Below, piece after piece: positions 30,775 to 32,563 of a stretch of DNA of 32,563 bases. Position 1 is the stretch's first letter. Each line of letters starts with the position of its first letter. The stretch covers positions 1-32,563 of the forward strand of contig VGWX01000024.1 of the NCBI GenBank assembly GCA_016873615.1, written 5' to 3'. The notes under the pieces are model-generated. The model made no database searches and was not told the origin of the DNA. It saw nothing but the letters and a program-made list of their open reading frames with translations. The stretch comes from Nitrospira sp. GTDB taxonomy: Bacteria; Nitrospirota; Thermodesulfovibrionia; Thermodesulfovibrionales; SM23-35. The translations under genes were made by a program, and so were the position numbers.

Positions 30775-31713
30775 CTACTTCTGAGTGCTACTTTCTGTCT
30801 CTGTTTTTAATAAAACTTCTATCTTGGCCTTTGCCCTCAGATCAGTTATCCATGCTTCCTTGAGTTCCTGTGCCCTGGTGGTCTCAAGTTCCTTTTTCAG
30901 TTTGTCCTTAGTTTCTTCAAAAGACAACTGATGTTCGGGCTTCTTATCTTCAAGTTTAATGATATACCAGTTGTTCTCAGCCTTGATTAGATCACTCATC
31001 TCTCCGACTTTAAGCTTGAATGCTGCTTCTTCAATCTCCGGAAGCATCCTGCCTTTATGCATGTAACCAATGTCTCCGGACTTAACGCGATAACTGTCTT
31101 CAGACATCTTGTATGCAAGGTCACCAAAGTCCTCACCGGCCTTTATTCTGGCCAGAATGTCCTGAGCTTTCTTCTCATCCTTTGTGGAAATAAGCCTCAG
31201 TTTAACACTCTCAGGTTGTTTAAACTTAGAAGCGTTCTTTTCATAATACTCTTTCAGATCCTTTTCGCTGATCTTTGATGCCTCTGTCACCTTTTTTGCA
31301 ACCATATTCTGCACAAGTATTTCTTTCTCAACCTGTGCGCGCACCTTTTCCTCTGTTATTCCTTCCTTCTCAAGGGCCGCCTTATATTCCTCCGGTGACT
31401 TGAATTTTTTTCTGATCTTTTCCATCTGGGCATTCACCTTTTCCTTATCTATCTCCATGCCCTTTGCCACTGCATCCTTATACTGAAGCTCTCTGTTGAC
31501 AAGCGCCTCAATTGCTTTATCATAGTAAAACTTGCGTTTTTCCTGTGGAACATTGCGATGAAATGTAGTCTGAGGTATCAATCTGTCCACCTCAGCCTCG
31601 AGATCTTTTTTCGTAAAAGCAGCGCCGTTCACCTTCGCGACCACTGCATCATCAGCATATGCTGAAACAGAAAACAGGATGATTATTATCGAAGACAAAA
31701 GTATTTTAAACAT
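30775..31713 (-). CDS. Exported peptidyl-prolyl isomerase (PpiC/SurA family)
   Basis: 312 residues. A signal peptide of about 20 residues (FKILLSSIIIILFSVSAYA) sends it to the periplasm. The N-terminal helical chaperone part (about 22-150) is of SurA_N type (VVAKVNGAAFTKKDLEAEV). One parvulin rotamase domain occupies about 155-262 with KLRLISTKDEKKAQDILARI, GEDFGDLAYKMSEDS, GDIGYMHKGRMLPEIEEAAFKL and WYIIKLEDK. A charged C-terminal helix follows. It assists folding of exported or outer-membrane proteins. AAAAAGGAG lies before the ATG. The gene is convergent with the chemosensory operon and seems to be monocistronic, apart from the receiver scrap behind it. Confidence 0.93.
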   Translation of the reverse strand: MFKILLSSIIIILFSVSAYADDAVVAKVNGAAFTKKDLEAEVDRLIPQTTFHRNVPQEKRKFYYDKAIEALVNRELQYKDAVAKGMEIDKEKVNAQMEKIRKKFKSPEEYKAALEKEGITEEKVRAQVEKEILVQNMVAKKVTEASKISEKDLKEYYEKNASKFKQPESVKLRLISTKDEKKAQDILARIKAGEDFGDLAYKMSEDSYRVKSGDIGYMHKGRMLPEIEEAAFKLKVGEMSDLIKAENNWYIIKLEDKKPEHQLSFEETKDKLKKELETTRAQELKEAWITDLRAKAKIEVLLKTETESSTQK

Positions 31714-31945
31714 GTAAAACTCCTTTTTCTTTTATAATGCAGGATATATACGATAAGATGCAAGCCCAAAGCTGATATTCAGCTCATGCACATCGGCTGA
31801 CTGAAATATCATAAGTCTGATTAATCAGTCGGAATTGTTGGATTAAAAAAGGAAACAGTCAACAACATATATTAACTGCTGAAAACGACCATAAGAAGCT
31901 ATTTATGAATATATTTAATCCTTGAAATCTTTCCGAAAATAAGTA
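31714..31945. other. Spacer upstream of ppiC without a gene
   Basis: No credible coding sequence. It contains the ribosome site and probable promoter of ppiC on the minus strand and the perfect 12-base palindrome CTGATTAATCAG at 31817-31828, which could be an operator. AT-rich throughout. Confidence 0.5.
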
Positions 31946-31949
31946 AACT

Positions 31950-31955
31950 TATAAT
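31950..31955 (+). promoter_or_regulatory. -10 box of the structured RNA
   Basis: A perfect TATAAT on the plus strand; the expected start point (about 31962) is 12 bases before the closing stem of the RNA candidate. A TTGAAA at 31922-31927 is 22 bases away, too far for a normal -35, so the -35 is not identified. Confidence 0.45.
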
Positions 31956-31961
31956 TAAGAA

Positions 31962-32136
31962 GAGTAAAAGAGATTGCGAGACCCAGGACGGGTTAAAACT
32001 GAGGAGCAAGTAAAATATCGGGAGCGGGAGTTGGATACAGTGAGCAGGCCTTCAGCAGCGAGAAGGAAGCCTAAAGTATCTGCCGAAGCACCCACTTAAA
32101 AAAAGAGCTCAGGGATTCCCGGATCTGGGATCGCAA
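31962..32136 (+). ncRNA. ssrS: Candidate 6S-like regulatory RNA
   Basis: About 165-175 bases fold into one long rod. Closing stem: TTGCGA/TCGCAA, CCCAG/CTGGG and GGG/CCC (31974-31992 with 32118-32136). Next CTGAG/CTCAG (31999-32003 with 32108-32112), then an open, A-rich central bubble of about 16 and 14 bases. Beyond it GGG/CCC, CGG/CCG, GATAC/GTATC and an apical hairpin AGGC(C)TTC/GAAGCCT. A closing stem, a large internal bubble mimicking an open promoter and an irregular apical arm is the architecture of 6S RNA, which binds sigma70 polymerase. Short stretches (GTTGG, TGAGCA, CGAGAAG, GCCTAAA in that order) also recall E. coli 6S as remembered. No ORF lies here, and a TATAAT precedes it. 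No T-run follows the 3' end, so processing would be needed. Confidence 0.55.
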
Positions 32137-32560
32137 AAAAATACTGGAGTCATAAAAGGGTAATGGTCATCCTGAAAGCGAATGGCAGAAGTTAAAATGC
32201 CGGACTACAGGTTGTCCAATCAAGCAGCCCCTTAATATGGCTCTATTTATTTGGTTTTTTGGCTGTTATATATAGCTGCACATAACAGCCACTACTAAGC
32301 GATAACAGGAGTTCAAGATTCTGCAATATTTCCATTTAAAGTCCTCACGGTCAATCCTGGATTGATGTGAATGGTTCGAATGAAAATCAATAAAAAGATG
32401 CTTTTAAGAAAGAAAAAAGTGGTTTGATAATCTTGCAGTTTTTGGTGTACCACCTTCACCTACAAAGAAACAAAATCAGCCTATTGAAATAATTGAGACA
32501 TACTGGCACAAATAGAAGTCTGATTTAATAGGCAGGCTTAAGGAGGTCGACGGAAGGGAC
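32137..32560. other. Gene-free stretch after the RNA candidate
   Basis: No gene with a start codon. Contains nested inverted repeats at about 32171-32214 (CCTG...GGCA...TGCC...CAGG), the perfect hairpin at 32261-32290 and an ATG-less open frame of 35 codons (32408-32515) with sequence KWFDNLAVFGVPPSP and so on, which may be the scrap of a former gene. Confidence 0.45.
32261..32290. repeat. Perfect nine-base hairpin
   Basis: GGCTGTTAT at 32261-32269 and ATAACAGCC at 32282-32290 flank a 12-base loop; TTTTTT lies just before the left arm. On the minus strand the hairpin is followed by AAAAAACC reversed, that is no U-tract in the sense of a terminator on plus. Role unknown. Confidence 0.5.
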
Positions 32561-32563
32561 ATG
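32561..32563 (+). CDS. Possible start codon of a gene cut by the window edge
   Basis: The window ends in ATG, preceded by AAGGAGGT (32540-32547) and GGAAGGG (32552-32558). The first has a rather long and the second a rather short spacer, so the start is plausible but unproven. Nothing can be said about the product. Confidence 0.3.

Noticed and set aside
31974-32136. SRP RNA (ffs)
   Set aside because: A GGAAGGAAGC-like word was noticed (AGAAGGAAGC), but the apical loop is too large, the partner strand does not match the SRP hairpin, and the long closing stem with bubble fits 6S better.
31960-32563. 5' part of a group II intron
   Set aside because: The long structured region before a start codon raised the idea, but no intron 5' consensus, domain V or reverse transcriptase sequence is visible in the window.
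1-32563. CRISPR array, tRNA or rRNA genes, insertion sequence with transposase
   Set aside because: No regularly spaced repeats, no cloverleaf or rRNA words and no transposase-like protein were found by reading both strands; a dedicated tRNA scan was not possible.

Overview
The window looks like a chromosomal segment of a Gram-negative-type bacterium with moderate G+C content. Signal peptides, a SurA/PpiC-type exported foldase, an LL-diaminopimelate aminotransferase and a chemosensory cluster of deltaproteobacterial/Nitrospirota style fit a Nitrospirota (Thermodesulfovibrionia-like) genome. That placement is an inference from gene content and protein style; there is no rRNA gene here to confirm it.

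Left part (1-2170, minus strand): a cluster of short palindromes, then two small secreted beta-sandwich proteins. One is split by a frameshift; the other is an intact CARDB-like protein. Each is preceded by a very short upstream ORF whose stop codon overlaps the start codon as ATGA. Next (2178-7375, minus strand): rpoD, a hairpin, then livH-livM-livG-livF, a branched-chain amino acid ABC transporter without a binding-protein gene. A MITE-like inverted-repeat unit sits between livG and livF.

Middle (7630-17128): an NtrB/NtrC-type two-component pair, then a Lys/Ala-rich secreted protein behind a sigma54-like promoter. A shared bidirectional terminator separates this from a TPR + cyclic-nucleotide-binding protein. 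Then come dapL, folK, a GAF-GAF-GGDEF diguanylate cyclase, a lone hisH, and an RRM RNA-binding protein overlapping rpsU, behind a leader that carries its own promoter and terminator.

Right part (17361-30627, plus strand): a tightly packed 12-gene chemosensory operon: DUF4388/GAF protein, receiver, CheA, ExeA-like AAA ATPase, CheW, MCP, CheW, HEAT-repeat protein, CheR, CheB, coiled-coil/GAF protein and CheY. The MCP has almost no periplasmic loop and carries a PhnD-family substrate-binding domain at its C-terminus, which the topology places in the cytoplasm. With the ExeA-like ATPase and the HEAT protein, this makes the cluster the most unusual system in the window. No flagellar or pilus genes are present, so its output is unknown; an alternative cellular function or type IV pilus control is as likely as swimming.

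Far right (30710-32563): ppiC on the minus strand, followed by a 20-codon receiver-domain scrap, then about 850 bases without a protein gene. That stretch contains a rod-like, 6S-RNA-like structured RNA candidate behind a perfect TATAAT box. Several genes (livH, the histidine kinase, the first receiver of the che operon, hisH) lack a Shine-Dalgarno site and have a -10 box placed so that transcription would start at or within a few bases of the start codon.
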